In this document: one piece after another, positions 1 through 10,636 of the stretch | Layout of the letters: every line of letters begins with the position of its first letter | Position numbering within the stretch: position 1 is the stretch's first letter | DNA from: Isoetes taiwanensis | Taxonomy: Eukaryota > Streptophyta > Lycopodiopsida > Isoetales > Isoetaceae | Length of the DNA stretch: 64,000 nucleotides | Direction: 5' to 3' | Assembly (NCBI GenBank): GCA_021234155.1 | Contig: JAJEKV010000396.1 | Coordinates: 64,001 to 128,000 of the forward strand | Notes under the pieces: generated by a model | Database searches by the model: none | Seen by the model: the letters and a program-made list of their open reading frames with translations, nothing else | Told to the model about the DNA's origin: nothing | Position numbers and translations under genes: made by a program

Positions 1-491
1 GTAGGTTCTGCAAGAAGATGGGCGGCCGCCGCCGCCCTAACTCGGCGCCCTAAACATGTTCCTTCTTAACTTTCTCGTCTCTTAGCAGTCTCACTATCTC
101 ATAACGTTCAAAAAGTTTGGGGAATGGTTCAAAAGCTCAAAACAACAAGATACATCTTAATGGCGGCATGTCTGATCAATCCGTTTCCCAATGGATGTTA
201 AAACTCCCCTTGTTCGTTAAATTTTCAAAGGGCAGGGCCATGATTGTGTCATAATATACTTACATGCATTTCATGTTAGAATCCTATCATTAGCTACTTA
301 CAACATCTGCTCTATCTGTAAAGAATAATATATTCAGTTACGTATCATGTTACCTTCTTCATGCTTAAAAATATCAGAATATTTGAGAGATCAGAGAAAC
401 CACGGTATCATAACACACATGGTCTAGTCTGTAATTTGGTATATGAAAAATACAAATACACTCTATATGTAATGTATTTTAAGTATGCTGA
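1..491. other. Spacer, 3' flank of purine permease gene
   Basis: I see no gene here. The first 50 bases are GC-rich with a short GCC run; the rest is AT-rich. Because the neighbouring permease gene is on the minus strand, this stretch holds its 3' untranslated and downstream sequence. Confidence 0.5.
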
Positions 492-1607
492 TTATTTTGA
501 AATTTGTGTCTGCTCACTTGATGCCTGCATTGGGATGCTTTTAGTGTTTTCTTGGACTTCAAGAAAAGCTCCTGTATAAGAACCAAAGCTCCAGAGGGTC
601 AAAAGCAGTGCCAAGATTTTAAAACCTCCCATATGGTCATGAAAGCATAGCACAGCGACAATAGCAGTTACAGGGACTCTAGCAGCATTCAAGAACCCAG
701 CAAATAGGGTGGATGTTAAGTAAAGAATACCAACACTGCCTAGCACACCAAGCTGGAAGCTAATAGCTGCCCAAATCAGTACCATATAGTATGCAAGTAT
801 TCCATGATTAAATGCCCTTGATTCCAGCTTCAACGTATGAAAATCATGGTCAAATATCAAGCCAAATAATGTAAACACACATGCAAAAAATGATGTCATG
901 ACCTGCAGCTCTAAAACCACATGAAATGATTTTCTTCCTAATAGTTTGACGATGGCAAGTTCTGAAAGAGCAAAGATCAAACCATGCAAAGCTGATGCCA
1001 ATATGTCAAGAATAAAACCTAAAATATATTGTTGACTATTAACGCCAGAAGGTTTGTCAGCATTAGAATCGAGTCCTATAAGCACTGCTCCAGCAGTCAT
1101 AATCCCAATGGCATTGAAAGTAAAGGCAGTCAAATTTTTTCCAACAATAAAATATGCAAACAATGCAGTAAATGTGAGGGAGCTGGAAGATAGAAGAGAG
1201 GATGTAGATGCAGGCAAATAGGCATAACTCCATGCAAACATCAAGTTATCTCCAGCACTAAGCAAGCCAATAATTGCATAAGCTGCTAGAGATTTTAATG
1301 TAAGCGGTGTTGGCGATATTCCCTGCGTCCAGTAAATAAGAAGCAAGAAGGCCAAAGTGATCGGCCAACCTGCAGCTGCAATCCATGCAAGAAGCCACCT
1401 ACTTTTACCTCCTGAAACATAATACAGCCTAGAAAGAATACTTGAAGCAGGAAAGGCTGTCATCATAGCTAAAGAGCTCAAGAAAAGCAGGATCCAATAT
1501 GCTCTTCCTTTTCTTGAAAATATTTTTGAGCAAGGTACAAAAAGTGTCCCTTTCAGGAAGTTGTTTGAAGATGTTGCATATCTTATTTCTACATGAAACA
1601 AAAGCAT
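492..1607 (-). CDS. Purine permease (PUP) family transporter
   Basis: This encodes a 371-residue multi-membrane protein of the plant purine permease family (drug/metabolite transporter superfamily). The family imports purines, cytokinins and related compounds across the plasma or vacuolar membrane. Visible family signatures are SRLYYVSGGKSRWL (about residues 59-72), the loop YLPASTSSLLSSSSLTF (130-146) and FTALFAYFIVGKNLTAFT (146-163). About ten hydrophobic segments run from residue 36 to 350, and length matches the family. The frame is open to a TAA at 492. The start used is the first in-frame ATG; the first 30 residues are less typical, so an upstream exon or different start is possible. 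The substrate cannot be told from sequence. Confidence 0.9.
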   Translation of the reverse strand: MLLFHVEIRYATSSNNFLKGTLFVPCSKIFSRKGRAYWILLFLSSLAMMTAFPASSILSRLYYVSGGKSRWLLAWIAAAGWPITLAFLLLIYWTQGISPTPLTLKSLAAYAIIGLLSAGDNLMFAWSYAYLPASTSSLLSSSSLTFTALFAYFIVGKNLTAFTFNAIGIMTAGAVLIGLDSNADKPSGVNSQQYILGFILDILASALHGLIFALSELAIVKLLGRKSFHVVLELQVMTSFFACVFTLFGLIFDHDFHTLKLESRAFNHGILAYYMVLIWAAISFQLGVLGSVGILYLTSTLFAGFLNAARVPVTAIVAVLCFHDHMGGFKILALLLTLWSFGSYTGAFLEVQENTKSIPMQASSEQTQISK

Positions 1608-2847
1608 GCATCAGGACGCTAATATAGTAGTATCTATTTTATACAAGCAAAAGAAAGAGAACTACACTTGAAACCAGGACTGGCCAAATCAGGTTATGCA
1701 GCTGAAGTTCGTGTTACGCCCTTAAATGTTGATCGGCTTTTTCTAGGTAAAAGTATGCCTTCTAATTGATCTTTCTAATAGATAGATGGAACGAGATGTC
1801 AATTTCAAATTGTACTGGCGCTAATCCCTCGATAAGTAGATTGCTGAGACCTACATCGAATTCATGCTGTAAACTTCTGCTTAATCTACCTTTCAGTCCT
1901 AGACTCGGCTCTCCGATGCCAAGATAGAAGGAAGAAGGTAACAGAGAAAGAACCTGAGTCCTGATGGCTCGGTGGATTGTCTTCTACCCCAATGGTCTGC
2001 CGGATGTGGGTTTCCTCCATAGCTAAGGCTGAAATCAGACTACGGCCAAGCCCAAATAATTACGCGGCATGTGTTTGGCCAAAAAATAGTTTTGCCATAA
2101 GATTAACTGGAGGAGAGCGATGGTTTGTTATGAAAATCACGAGATTTGCACATTTAAGAGGTTCGTTTAAAGGGGGTTAAGCCTACCTGAAGCGCAAAAC
2201 CCTTTGCAATCATAAAATTCTTTGTGTACGTCGTGGTCGCCCAGGTTGTTTTTTTGCTAGACTATTGCTTCCTCTTGTGTATTTTGTGTTCTCGCTTGTG
2301 TATTCGTCGATTCTTTCTTGCCGAAATTTTGATTTTGACTTGTGCGTTAATGTAGCAATTGGCGATAACAAGGAGGGAAGAAAGGGAGGGATCGGCAGTT
2401 CCACCTTCATTGTGCAATAGACATGGGACGTGGACGTCCATAGAGGGGTTGCATGCATCCCTAGAGGGGTTGCATGCATCCAAAGAGGGTTTGCTAGCTA
2501 TAAAGAGGCTCGAGGGAGAGCTCATGGGGCATTCAGTATCTGTGTTGAGCTCTGGTTGGGTGGCGAGTATAGCTAGCACGTCATTTGTGCGTTTCACATT
2601 GTTTGTGTTTGTATGGTAGTACCATTGCCCCTAGAAATTGGACCCTTCTCCATGCTTGTTAGGAAGAGCTAGATGCTCTGATTGAAATAGCATCGATTGG
2701 ATGCTCTGATTGAAATAGCATCGATGGTAAGCGTCTTTCTGATTTGCCTTGAAAATACTTACAAATCACCTTTTAGTATGTATTTAGTCAGGCACCGAAA
2801 GCTTGGTCTATTTTACATTCAGCCATGGCAACTTTTAGTTACACATA
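1608..2847. other. Spacer with small tandem duplications
   Basis: No convincing gene. Two short direct duplications are visible: a GGGGTTGCATGCATCC unit repeated near 2445-2480, and a 28-bp unit (GATGCTCTGATTGAAATAGC...) repeated head to tail at 2672-2727. Short open frames here overlap on both strands and match nothing I recognise. Confidence 0.4.
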
Positions 2848-3400
2848 ATGACCGGTTGTTGCAAACACTATTATCCAGCCAAAATTATAAGGCGGATTTT
2901 TCTCCGTAGTTTAAGGAGCGGCGCCGCTTTCCCTATCTAGTTTCCAATTTGTTTTCTCCTCTAGCTCTGGTCTGCTCCAGCCTTGCCGAAACTTCCATAT
3001 CCCATCGTCTGCAGAGATCTTGATCCTGGGGCCTCATACTAGACCGCTTCTCTTGGATGCAGCAGGGGTCGGATTGCACGGCAGAATTCGCTCCTGAAAC
3101 TAAAACTCCAGAGGATTCAATCCTTCACGCAACAGTTAGTTCCAACGAGGACTGTTTTTGCTATCTATACAAGGGCTCTGGAGTATTAAAGGCTGGATGT
3201 TCGCTTAATGTGAGCATAATGTGCTATGATTTTGCTTAAAAAATAAGAAACAGAGTAATAGTTGTGCGTTAGTTGAAGTCCGAAAGCATTGATCAGGCAT
3301 CTGCAGCAAGCATCGACCCGGAAGCGAGAATGCAGCAACGGAATAGGGCTCCTATTGCCATTTGGGGCCTGTTGATTGGAAATTTGCAACAACCGGTCAT
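2848..3400. mobile_element. Candidate non-autonomous element with ~18-bp terminal inverted repeats
   Basis: The 20-mer TAATGACCGGTTGTTGCAAA at 2846-2865 is present as a perfect inverted copy at 3383-3402. Weaker similarity extends outward on both sides. The arms are bordered by the dinucleotide TA on each side, as expected for a Tc1/mariner-type target duplication, but TA is too short to be proof. The 550-bp interior carries no transposase. An alternative is a chance rearrangement that left an inverted repeat. Confidence 0.45.
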
Positions 3401-3402
3401 TA

Positions 3403-3955
3403 CGTCCGATAATTTCCACTAGTCATACATTATGCTGTGCACCGCATAGTCTGGCGGAGCCGCTAGAGCCTTTACAGGCGTAATGATCCTCCCAATGGAA
3501 ATTGCCTAGTACTTTAAGTTCTTTCCCTCGATTTCTTTACTTCTCAATTCTCTTTAGGAATTTTTGAAGCCCTCCACTTGCTTAGAAAAATGCGGAATTT
3601 GGGATTAAACCATATGTCATGGAATGCATAGATTTTAACATGTATCAGAATGGTTATATGAAATATTCAAATCCGTGGAGCTCATAGAGTCGCAAGGGGT
3701 ACATATATCAAGAGGCCCTGCTCTGCTTCAATGTGCAAAATCACAAGACTACAATTTGATATGTTGAACTGCAGTGGGCTTGATTTAGTTCCTGTGTTGC
3801 CTGACCACGGTATTCTTCTATTTGCATGCCCTGAAAGCTTACTATACACGTCACCTAAAACCCAGCAAGCTTCTATGCACATGTTGAATTAATTAGGAAT
3901 TATGAGGCATTTTGTTAGAAGCATCTTGCTTACAGCTTTTAAGTCGCTACCCTCC
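3403..3955. other. Spacer, no gene seen
   Basis: No reading frame with recognisable content. It may be distal, decayed sequence of the minus-strand gypsy element whose gag lies immediately to the right. Confidence 0.3.
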
Positions 3956-4480
3956 CCTCCCCCCTTTCTCCAAGCACAAGGAGTAAAGATCTCTAATGCT
4001 ATAGAGATAAAAATTCTTTGTTGACCTTATTAGAAGGAATAAACCCTTCATCCCCTGTAAGAGGAGTCTGAGAAATGTCTGCCAGCCATCGAGAGGCTTC
4101 TACCACACTCAAATCGGCCCCTGAAGTTTTTTGACTGATTTGAATACCTAAGGGACATCCACGAGTAATATGTCCAGCTCCATGGCAATAAAGGTTTAAA
4201 TTGGCTTCTCTTTGCCTCTATTTTTCTGATGTAGACAAGGGGCCTAAAATAACAGGGCCTAAAATAACAGTGTGATCGATCTGCATAGGCTCAGGCCAAG
4301 ACCTAGTGGACTCTAAAAATGGAATTGGGGCAGGCGTAGCTATAGGCGCTCGTGGGACCGAACAGTGAACAGTCCTAACTACATTTTTCTTGTTTACAGT
4401 CAAAGAGCGGTTCCCCATCAAACTGCAAATTCTATAGCCGCGTCCAATGTCCTGAGATCCTCCATGGTCAGCAACATATC
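3956..4480 (-). pseudogene. Ty3/gypsy gag remnant, C-terminal part with zinc knuckle
   Basis: On the minus strand this is the second half of a gag polyprotein. The reading DMLLTMEDLRTLDAAIEF starts exactly at the junction with the inserted chromovirus and continues the frame that ends at 23309 on the other side. Further on, a CCHC-like nucleic-acid-binding knuckle is visible (LYCHGAGHITRGC, about 4150-4190). Stop codons (for example just after IEFAV) and a frame change break it. The match to plant gypsy gag is by eye; the split by a later insertion is directly demonstrated by the rejoined frame. Confidence 0.7.
4476..4480. repeat. Target site duplication ATATC (left)
   Basis: ATATC immediately precedes the TG of the 5' LTR and is repeated at 23309-23313, directly after the CA that ends the 3' copy. 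Five bases is the usual duplication size for LTR retrotransposons. Confidence 0.85.
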
Positions 4481-5138
4481 TGTAACAGACCTAGGATTTT
4501 GAGAGAAATACGTTGTATATGTAGAGATTATACGGACGAAATACTGTGGTTAAAAATGGAATGGATTAAATGAAAAAGTATGGCAGAAATCAGTTAAGAC
4601 TGTAAAAGTTTCTTTTGCATGCTGCCGTTTGCATGCATAGTATGAACTAGAATGATCAGGAAGCATGAAAAGTTATGTGAAATGGATTAGAATTAAAGTG
4701 ATGAGGCCAGAACTGGCAAAGACGGCAGTATTTCTCTTGCATGCTGCTGGAATAACGGCGTGATCTTGCCGATTTGGCATGCTGCAAAAGCATGTGGATC
4801 ACTCTGAAATGGGCCGATTTTGGCCTTAGGAAGGCCGAAATGGAGAGATAATACAGAATTAGGTTGATTGGAGTTGAATCTGGTTGTAAAAATTCGGATC
4901 TTGGTGCCCAAAAATTGATTCAGAACTGCCGGATTAGGGCCAGAATCTGATCGAAATGACTAAGAAACCTCTTTGGCAGCAAAATCGGAAGGCTTAAGGG
5001 GCTCTTCTTGTGGATTCGATGGCCTGGAGGCCAGATCCGACAGCAGCAAGCCGTGTTTGCGTTCTCTGCAAACGCACGATCAGGATTAGGTTAGGAAATA
5101 CAAAAAGTTAACATTTGTTAGTAGGTTAATTAATAATA
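4481..5138 (+). repeat. 5' LTR, first part
   Basis: This matches the 3' LTR from 20937 to 21992, beginning TGTAACAGACCTAGG. Relative to the 3' LTR it lacks roughly 400 bases after position 4552. It stops at A5138, where the Helitron-like element begins, and resumes at 11454. Confidence 0.9.
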
Positions 5139-5167
5139 CTAGAAACGTGTGCCCGGCGATGCCGGGC
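5139..5167 (-). other. Helitron 3' terminus: CTAG end plus hairpin
   Basis: CTAG occupies 5139-5142. The palindrome GCCCGGCGATGCCGGGC at 5151-5167 gives a 7-bp GC stem with a 3-base loop. In Helitrons this hairpin serves as the transposition terminator. Confidence 0.85.
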
Positions 5168-5871
5168 ATTAGTCGTGGACGTGTGAAGGCATTTATGTGT
5201 GTTTGTATTGTGAATGTGCGCAATGCATCCAAGGCAATATAAGTGTAGGTGCAATAGACATATAGATAGTGAAGTCACATTTACCTTTGTTTTCAACGAA
5301 TAGATGGTAAATGAACTTCTAGAGCTAGAGGACACGTGTCCCTAGTGGTTGGCTACTGCCAAGCTCTCGCCTTATTTGTAGATTGGCATGTACATTTTTC
5401 TCATCAGGCTTCTGTGTGCATCTCTATTTTGGAAATTTTCGCTGAGCTTACTTTTTCCCCCACCCTCTCATTTATGCTGATACAAAGGTTAGTCTATTGT
5501 GTTGGTTTGGCATGGTTTTATTGTGTTGGTGGCATCGGAGCCTGGTCCGCTATTGAAAGTTACTCTTGCCTTTTTTTTTGCAGTATGACGCGGTCATGTT
5601 TGCGATTTTGGTTGGTGAAGGTGCTGCTTTTCAACATATTCCTTCATAGCTAGCAGCACACACCTGCATGTGGATTTCCTTCTACAACTTATCTATAAAC
5701 CCCAAAAGGCCTATAGGCATGAGGGTCCTAAAAGGATTTAGGAAGGTCACATATTAGTCATGGGCACATGTAATAGGCATGAATAATATAATTGAATCAT
5801 AGAGTGGAGAGTGAGGTAGACAGTAGAGAGTGGGGTAGACGGATATCATAAAGTTGTAACTTCTAAACCCT

Positions 5872-6705
5872 AGACCAAACCTTTGGAATTATCTCCATCT
5901 GTGAAAGATATAAAGCATAATCATGTATTCTATCTAAATACACAAATCCCAATACTAAACCCTAAATTTGTGGTGTGATGATTACTTCCTGTTCCTTTTA
6001 TGCTGTCAATTATATGGAAAAAATATTGTATTGACTGTAGTGACGTGAGCCTGGCGATGCCGGGCATTAGTCATGGACGTGTGGTATGGGTAGACATAAT
6101 AAGCTTGTAGGTGGAGTTAAAAGCATTAAACGGTATTGTGTTTATAGATGTAATAGTATCTATAGAGTTCAGGCTATTATCTACGTGGAAGATCGCACAA
6201 AAAATCAAGTGTAGGTCCTATTAGTAGATATTGCAATATAAGTGTGCTATCATTCTAGTTACTCAATTGCTTTGGATGGAGGAACATACGCCCATTTCAA
6301 GCCCATCTTAAATCCAAAAATATATGTTATGATGTAAGCCAGGTAGGCCTATGATGTTAGCACTTGTGATCTTAGGCTTGGAATTATGGCACATGGCTCC
6401 TATGAACCTCCGACGGCTGAATTTTCCTCCCCCTGACCATTACCTAGAAGTAAGATTCAATCGGAGCACTTGACGCAAGGTGCAGAAGTGGCTCGGCCAA
6501 GCGGGCTCCCCAACCCTTACCCTGCATAAGGGCTTGGGGGCGAAGGTTATCCCTAACATAAGATCCAAGGTCATGAACCAAACTATTTCTAAGAAATCCC
6601 TTTGGAATTGTCTCTATCTTTGAAAGATGCTTGATACACTCATGATAGTATCCTATCTAAACATGTCTCCCAAACCCCTAGAGTGGTATGATGACATAGT
6701 ACTGC
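5872..6705. repeat. Diverged direct duplication inside the Helitron
   Basis: About 125 bases at 5872-5995 (CTTTGGAATTATCTCC... CTATCTAAATACAC...) recur in diverged form at 6575-6705 (TTTGGAATTGTCTCTATC... CTATCTAAACATG...). The two copies are about 700 bases apart, with unassigned sequence between. Confidence 0.6.
6041..6084 (-). repeat. Second Helitron-type 3'-end motif
   Basis: GCCTGGCGATGCCGGGC (6049-6065) followed by CATTAGTCATGGACGTGTGG is nearly the same as the true 3' end at 5151-5190. The CTRR signal is degenerate here (CTA on the minus strand). It looks like an older terminus left inside the present element. Confidence 0.6.
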
Positions 6706-7318
6706 ATGCTCCATTTATAAGATGCATGTTACATCCTTTGAGACTAACGATGTCATAAATGCTTGAAGTCTTAAAGCATATACCCTAAACTTGTAATTTT
6801 TCAAACATGTTTGACATGTGACCTCAGGCGAGATAGGTGATGCAACCCTTAGTTTAAATAGAAAAATGAAGATATCCAAGCTGCCACTTGAACATCTTTC
6901 GAAAAGCGATGTGGATGAGGGTCGAGGAAGGGGTGGGGATATTACACATTGAGGGGAAAAGCAAGTTCACGATTAAAAAAAAAAAGTTTGCATACTTTGT
7001 CAATATATATTCAATTCCACATTGATAAATAATCCATATTAATTATTGTAAAATATAGGAATAGAAGTCCTGAACCCCCAATGAATAATTACTAAAGCCT
7101 ATGGTTACAAATGCTAACTTGCTACTACCAAATAAACAACATAAAACTTGAAAATAATGTGCCCAAAGCTGTCCAAAAAACTGGATTTGCAAAAAGGGCC
7201 ATGCTGATTCATTTTTTAGAGAACGAACGTGGCATTTCTTTTCCGTTAAAGTTAGCATTTTCGTTTTTTTACGCACAGTATTCTTCATGGCAAATTACAT
7301 GAGTCTATGCAAACCCAT

Positions 7319-7446
7319 TGTTTATAGTCAAAATTCAGAAGTAATGATTCAGAAGTAATGCAGACCAAATGATGTCAGAAGTAATGCAGACCAAATGATT
7401 GTTTATAGTAATGATTCAGAAGTAATGCAGACCAAATGATGTCAGA
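7319..7446. repeat. Short tandem repeat array
   Basis: The units AATGATTCAGAAGTAATGC and AGACCAAATGATGTCAGAAG recur three to four times in slightly different phase. The array ends exactly where the importin-beta homology starts, suggesting slippage or end-joining during capture (inference). Confidence 0.65.
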
Positions 7447-8255
7447 CCAAATTTTTGCTTGCAGGAGTGCTACAGTCCATGAGGAGGCAATGTCAGCAAT
7501 AGGCGCACTTGCCTATGGAACAGGTGCTAATTTTGCTAAGTACATGCCTGGTTTCTATCAGTATTTGGAAATGAGTCTCCAGAATTTTGAGGAATACCAG
7601 GTTTGCACTATTATGGTCGGCGTCGTCGGTGATATTTCCAGGGCCTTAGATGAGAAGGTACTGCCATACTGTGATGGAATCATGGCACTTTTGTTGAAAG
7701 ATTTGTCTAGTGGCCAGCTGCATCACTCAGTAAAGCCGCCAATTTTTTCTTGCTTTGCGACATAGTGCTTGCTATTGGTGATAAGTTTGAAAAATACCTG
7801 AGCTATGCTTTGCCAATGTTGCAACAAGGGGGATTCACTCATATATAAGGGGGATATGCCATCTGCGTGCATGGGGTGACAAAAAACCCCCCGTATACGG
7901 ATCTTTAAAAGCAAATTTTGACCCCTTTCGAATAAAGATTACCTAGGATAGTGCAAAAAATACCAGAAAAAGGACCCCCTGCCGAACGTATATGTACGAA
8001 AATGGGTCCAAAAAACCCCCTTCCCGTGCATGCAGATGGGTTATACGCCCAAACCTGTGAACCCCCCTTGTGTTGCAAGCTGCAGCAGAGCTTACTGCTC
8101 AGTATAATGATTGAATAGAACCAGCTCAGAAGTGCAATACTGGAAGCTTATTCAGGCATTTTCCAGGGTTTTAAGATTTCGAAGGCGAAGTTGATGGTTC
8201 CATATGGTGGTCATGTCCTACAATTCATTGAGAGTGCATGTAGAGTAATACTTTC
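7447..8255 (+). pseudogene. Importin subunit beta-1 fragment, captured and broken
   Basis: Importin beta-1 carries NLS cargo through the nuclear pore. Recognisable HEAT-repeat blocks appear in order: FACRSATVHEEAMSAIGALA, FEEYQVCTIMVGVVGDISRA, VLPYCDGIMALLLKDLSSG, HHSVKPPIFSCF. After a one-base shift near 7758 come DIVLAIGDKFEKYLSYALPM and, after a 246-bp MITE, AAAELTAQYND, then ILEAYSGIFQGFK and VPYGGHVLQFIESA in a changed frame. Only this internal portion, roughly a quarter of the protein, is present, with no start or end. It lies within the Helitron-like element, opposite to the element's own strand. It cannot make a working importin. Confidence 0.9.
7825..8070. mobile_element. hAT-like MITE, 246 bp
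   Basis: The ends are CAAGGGGGATTCAC at the left and the inverse of CAAGGGGGGTTCAC at the right. A second inverted block lies inside (CCATCTGCGTGCATGGG against CCATCTGCATGCACGGG), so the arms extend about 50 bases. The element is flanked by a perfect 8-bp duplication TGTTGCAA (7817-7824 and 8071-8078), the size made by hAT transposases. Removing it and one duplication restores the importin reading MLQAAAEL. No transposase inside, so non-autonomous. Confidence 0.92.
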
Positions 8256-8337
8256 AAAAGCATAACAGTGTTGGAAAAAGCCGGCAAATTCATTTTTGTA
8301 AAATATGTACAATGGAGATTTTCTCCAACTATCTGCC

Positions 8338-8904
8338 TAGATACAGACTTCAACAATGAATTAGCCTGCGTACCATGCAATAAGAGATTACCTTTAGAAT
8401 TAAACTTATGAAGAGTTCTCTGCCATATGCATGCTTCGCATCTGCAAGCAAGCCAGAGAAGATAAGTAAATTATAGCTGGGAACAACTTAAACAAAAGGC
8501 ATATGTTTGCATACATTTGGAAATTTTGCAGAATCCTAATATGACGTAGCCTACCATGGCATTTGCAAAGAAATCATTTTTTTATCGTCCACTGAGACCA
8601 ATCGGCCTATGGGAGAAACTGTTATAGCAGGCTAGATTATATGCAAATGCAAGAAAAGGGCGGCCTAGATACAGACTTCAACAATGAATTAGCCTGCACA
8701 CACAAATGCAATAAGAGATTACCTTTAGAATTAAACTCGTCAAGAGTTCTCTGCCATATGCATGCTTCGCATCTGCAAGCAAGCCAGAGAAGAAAAGTAT
8801 ATTATAGCTGGGAACAACTTAAACAAAAGGCATATGTTTGTATACATTTGGAAGAAGGACCATGCATCTGAACCCATTATTTTGCAGAATCCTAATATGA
8901 CGTA
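8338..8904. repeat. Direct duplication of ~210 bp
   Basis: AGATACAGACTTCAACAATG begins near-identical copies at 8338-8549 and 8664-8904, differing by small indels. On the minus strand each copy contains a stretch bordered by a possible acceptor (TTGCTTGCAG) and donor (GTAATCTC) that reads DAKHAYGRELL..., so the duplicated unit may include a captured exon of unknown origin. Confidence 0.7.
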
Positions 8905-9590
8905 GGATACAAAGATACATAGAAATAGATGATCCTTTAGGACTCCTGGAACACCTAAATAACATGATTGTGCAAGAACGAAAAAACCGTGGTGAAATAC
9001 TGTATTTATCTATCATCTATTTCCATCTGTTCAAAGCATTGTAGAGACACCTCCAACATGAAGATCTGTTATAAATCCATGTTTTTCAATTGGCATTCCT
9101 ATGTCTCTGCCTTCATCTGTTGCTCCTATTTTTCCAGAAGCTTTAAACACAGAGGTAAGGGTAGAAACATCTAGAGAAACATTTTGTCAAGTCAGCAAGC
9201 AGCAAATATATGATTTCAGCACACTCTCTAGTTCTGTGACAAATCCTGGAGATAAGATAGATCTTTCCAATCCCCTGCGCTGCCCTACTTCAAATCAGGC
9301 AAAAAATGGTACAAATTATTTTATGACAAATTAAAATGGAGTGGCTAGTATTGCTAGGGATTGGAATATTTTAGAGAGATCCATTAGATCTGCCAATATG
9401 CCAACATCAAAAAATTCCTTGGTTTTGACAGCATACGTTATTAGAGATAGATTGATAGATTAGAGACAGCATACGTTACAATACATTGATAGATTAAAAA
9501 GAGGTTATACACGAAGAACCAGGTTATTACTTTCATGTATTTAACAACTTTTAAACATTTTGTTAAAATAGCAACATCCTTAGCCAGCCC

Positions 9591-10170
9591 ATTGCCACAA
9601 AATAAGAGCTAAAAACAGAAATAGGATGCTACAACAGAAATAGATGGTTGCCACTCCACTGCAGCACTAAATAGATGGCTGCCACTCCACTGCAATACTA
9701 CAGAAATAGGAAGAATATGGAAAACCGACCTATACAGAATATATGAGAGAAGATAAAAAACTGACCGGTATTGAACAATGCAGATAAGCTCCCAGTATGC
9801 CACCTTGATAGTGCCCTGCATGTCAAACGAAGATCTTCTTAAACAAAGCTGGATTGAAGGTTAAACAAAGCTTAAACAAAACTGGATAGTGTGGCTCGCC
9901 ATTGCCACAAAATAAGAGCTAAAAACAGAAATAGGATGCTACAACAGAAATAGATGGCTGCCACTCCACTGCAGCACTAAATAGATGGCTTCCACTCCAC
10001 TGCAATTTTACATAATATAGGAAGAATATGGAAAACCAACCTATACAGAATATATGAGAGAAGATAAAAAACTTACTTGTATTGAACAATGCAGATAAGC
10101 TCCCAGTATGCCACCTTGATAGTGCCCTGCATGTCAAACGAAGATTTGCTTAAACAAAGCTGAATTGAAG
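9591..10170. repeat. Direct duplication with 310-bp period
   Basis: Two adjacent copies, 9591-9861 and 9900-10170, begin ATTGCCACAAAATAAGAGC and run to CAAACGAAGAT(C/T)T. They differ by only a few substitutions, so the duplication is recent relative to the surrounding decay. Each copy also holds a short inner repeat, AAATAGATGGCTGCCACTCC. Confidence 0.85.
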
Positions 10171-10172
10171 AT

Positions 10173-10571
10173 TTAAAAAGAATAGAAGATTAATCGGCAT
10201 AAACACTTGCAAAGGCAGCAAGCAAAGCAAAGAAGGAACATCACTGTAACAACTATGATAACCCATTTCACAATATTTTTCTCCGTGTGGCTCAACTTAC
10301 GCAATACCCTTCGATTTGCATGTTCCATCCTTATAAAACTCACCTCTTTTGCAGCAGAAAAAGCATTCAATTCAACCTCATTTGCAGCAGAAAAAGCATT
10401 CAATTCAGGAGACTGATCTGTTATAGAACAGGGCATGGTATCTCTTCTGTACACAGCTCCAGTGCAAGAACAATCTCTCAGGCATTCCAAAACGCATTTT
10501 TCCTCTGTCAATTGGCGGGCAAGGGTTGTAATAAATGCATTGGTACCTTCCTGTTCCAACCCGTTTACCAT
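10173..10571 (-). CDS. PAN/apple-like plus transmembrane exon, lectin receptor kinase type (fragment)
   Basis: The 132-residue frame contains EEKCVLECLRDCSCTGAVYR (about residues 22-41), the cysteine pattern typical of the PAN/apple-like region of plant G-type lectin receptor-like kinases. A hydrophobic membrane segment near the end (WVIIVVTVMFLLCFACCLC, about 102-120) is followed by basic and cysteine residues. An 11-residue unit ELNAFSAA(N/K)EV is duplicated in frame. No kinase domain is found downstream. It lies in the Helitron-like element on its sense strand, so capture is likely. Family assignment rests on one motif plus the membrane segment. Confidence 0.5.
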   Translation of the reverse strand: MVNGLEQEGTNAFITTLARQLTEEKCVLECLRDCSCTGAVYRRDTMPCSITDQSPELNAFSAANEVELNAFSAAKEVSFIRMEHANRRVLRKLSHTEKNIVKWVIIVVTVMFLLCFACCLCKCLCRLIFYSF

Positions 10572-10636
10572 TGGTGGAATATAACCCGTTTATATAAATG
10601 TGCAAACGGTACCATTGGTGGAATATAGAGGCAAAC

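Noticed and set aside
2210-2619. Overlapping frames on both strands near 2.4 kb
   Set aside because: They mirror each other across short GCATGC repeats; neither has a domain.
9609-10137. Two similar ~70-codon minus-strand frames as paralogous small proteins
   Set aside because: They are the same frame seen twice because the DNA is duplicated; Ser/Ile/Phe-rich content shows no sign of coding.
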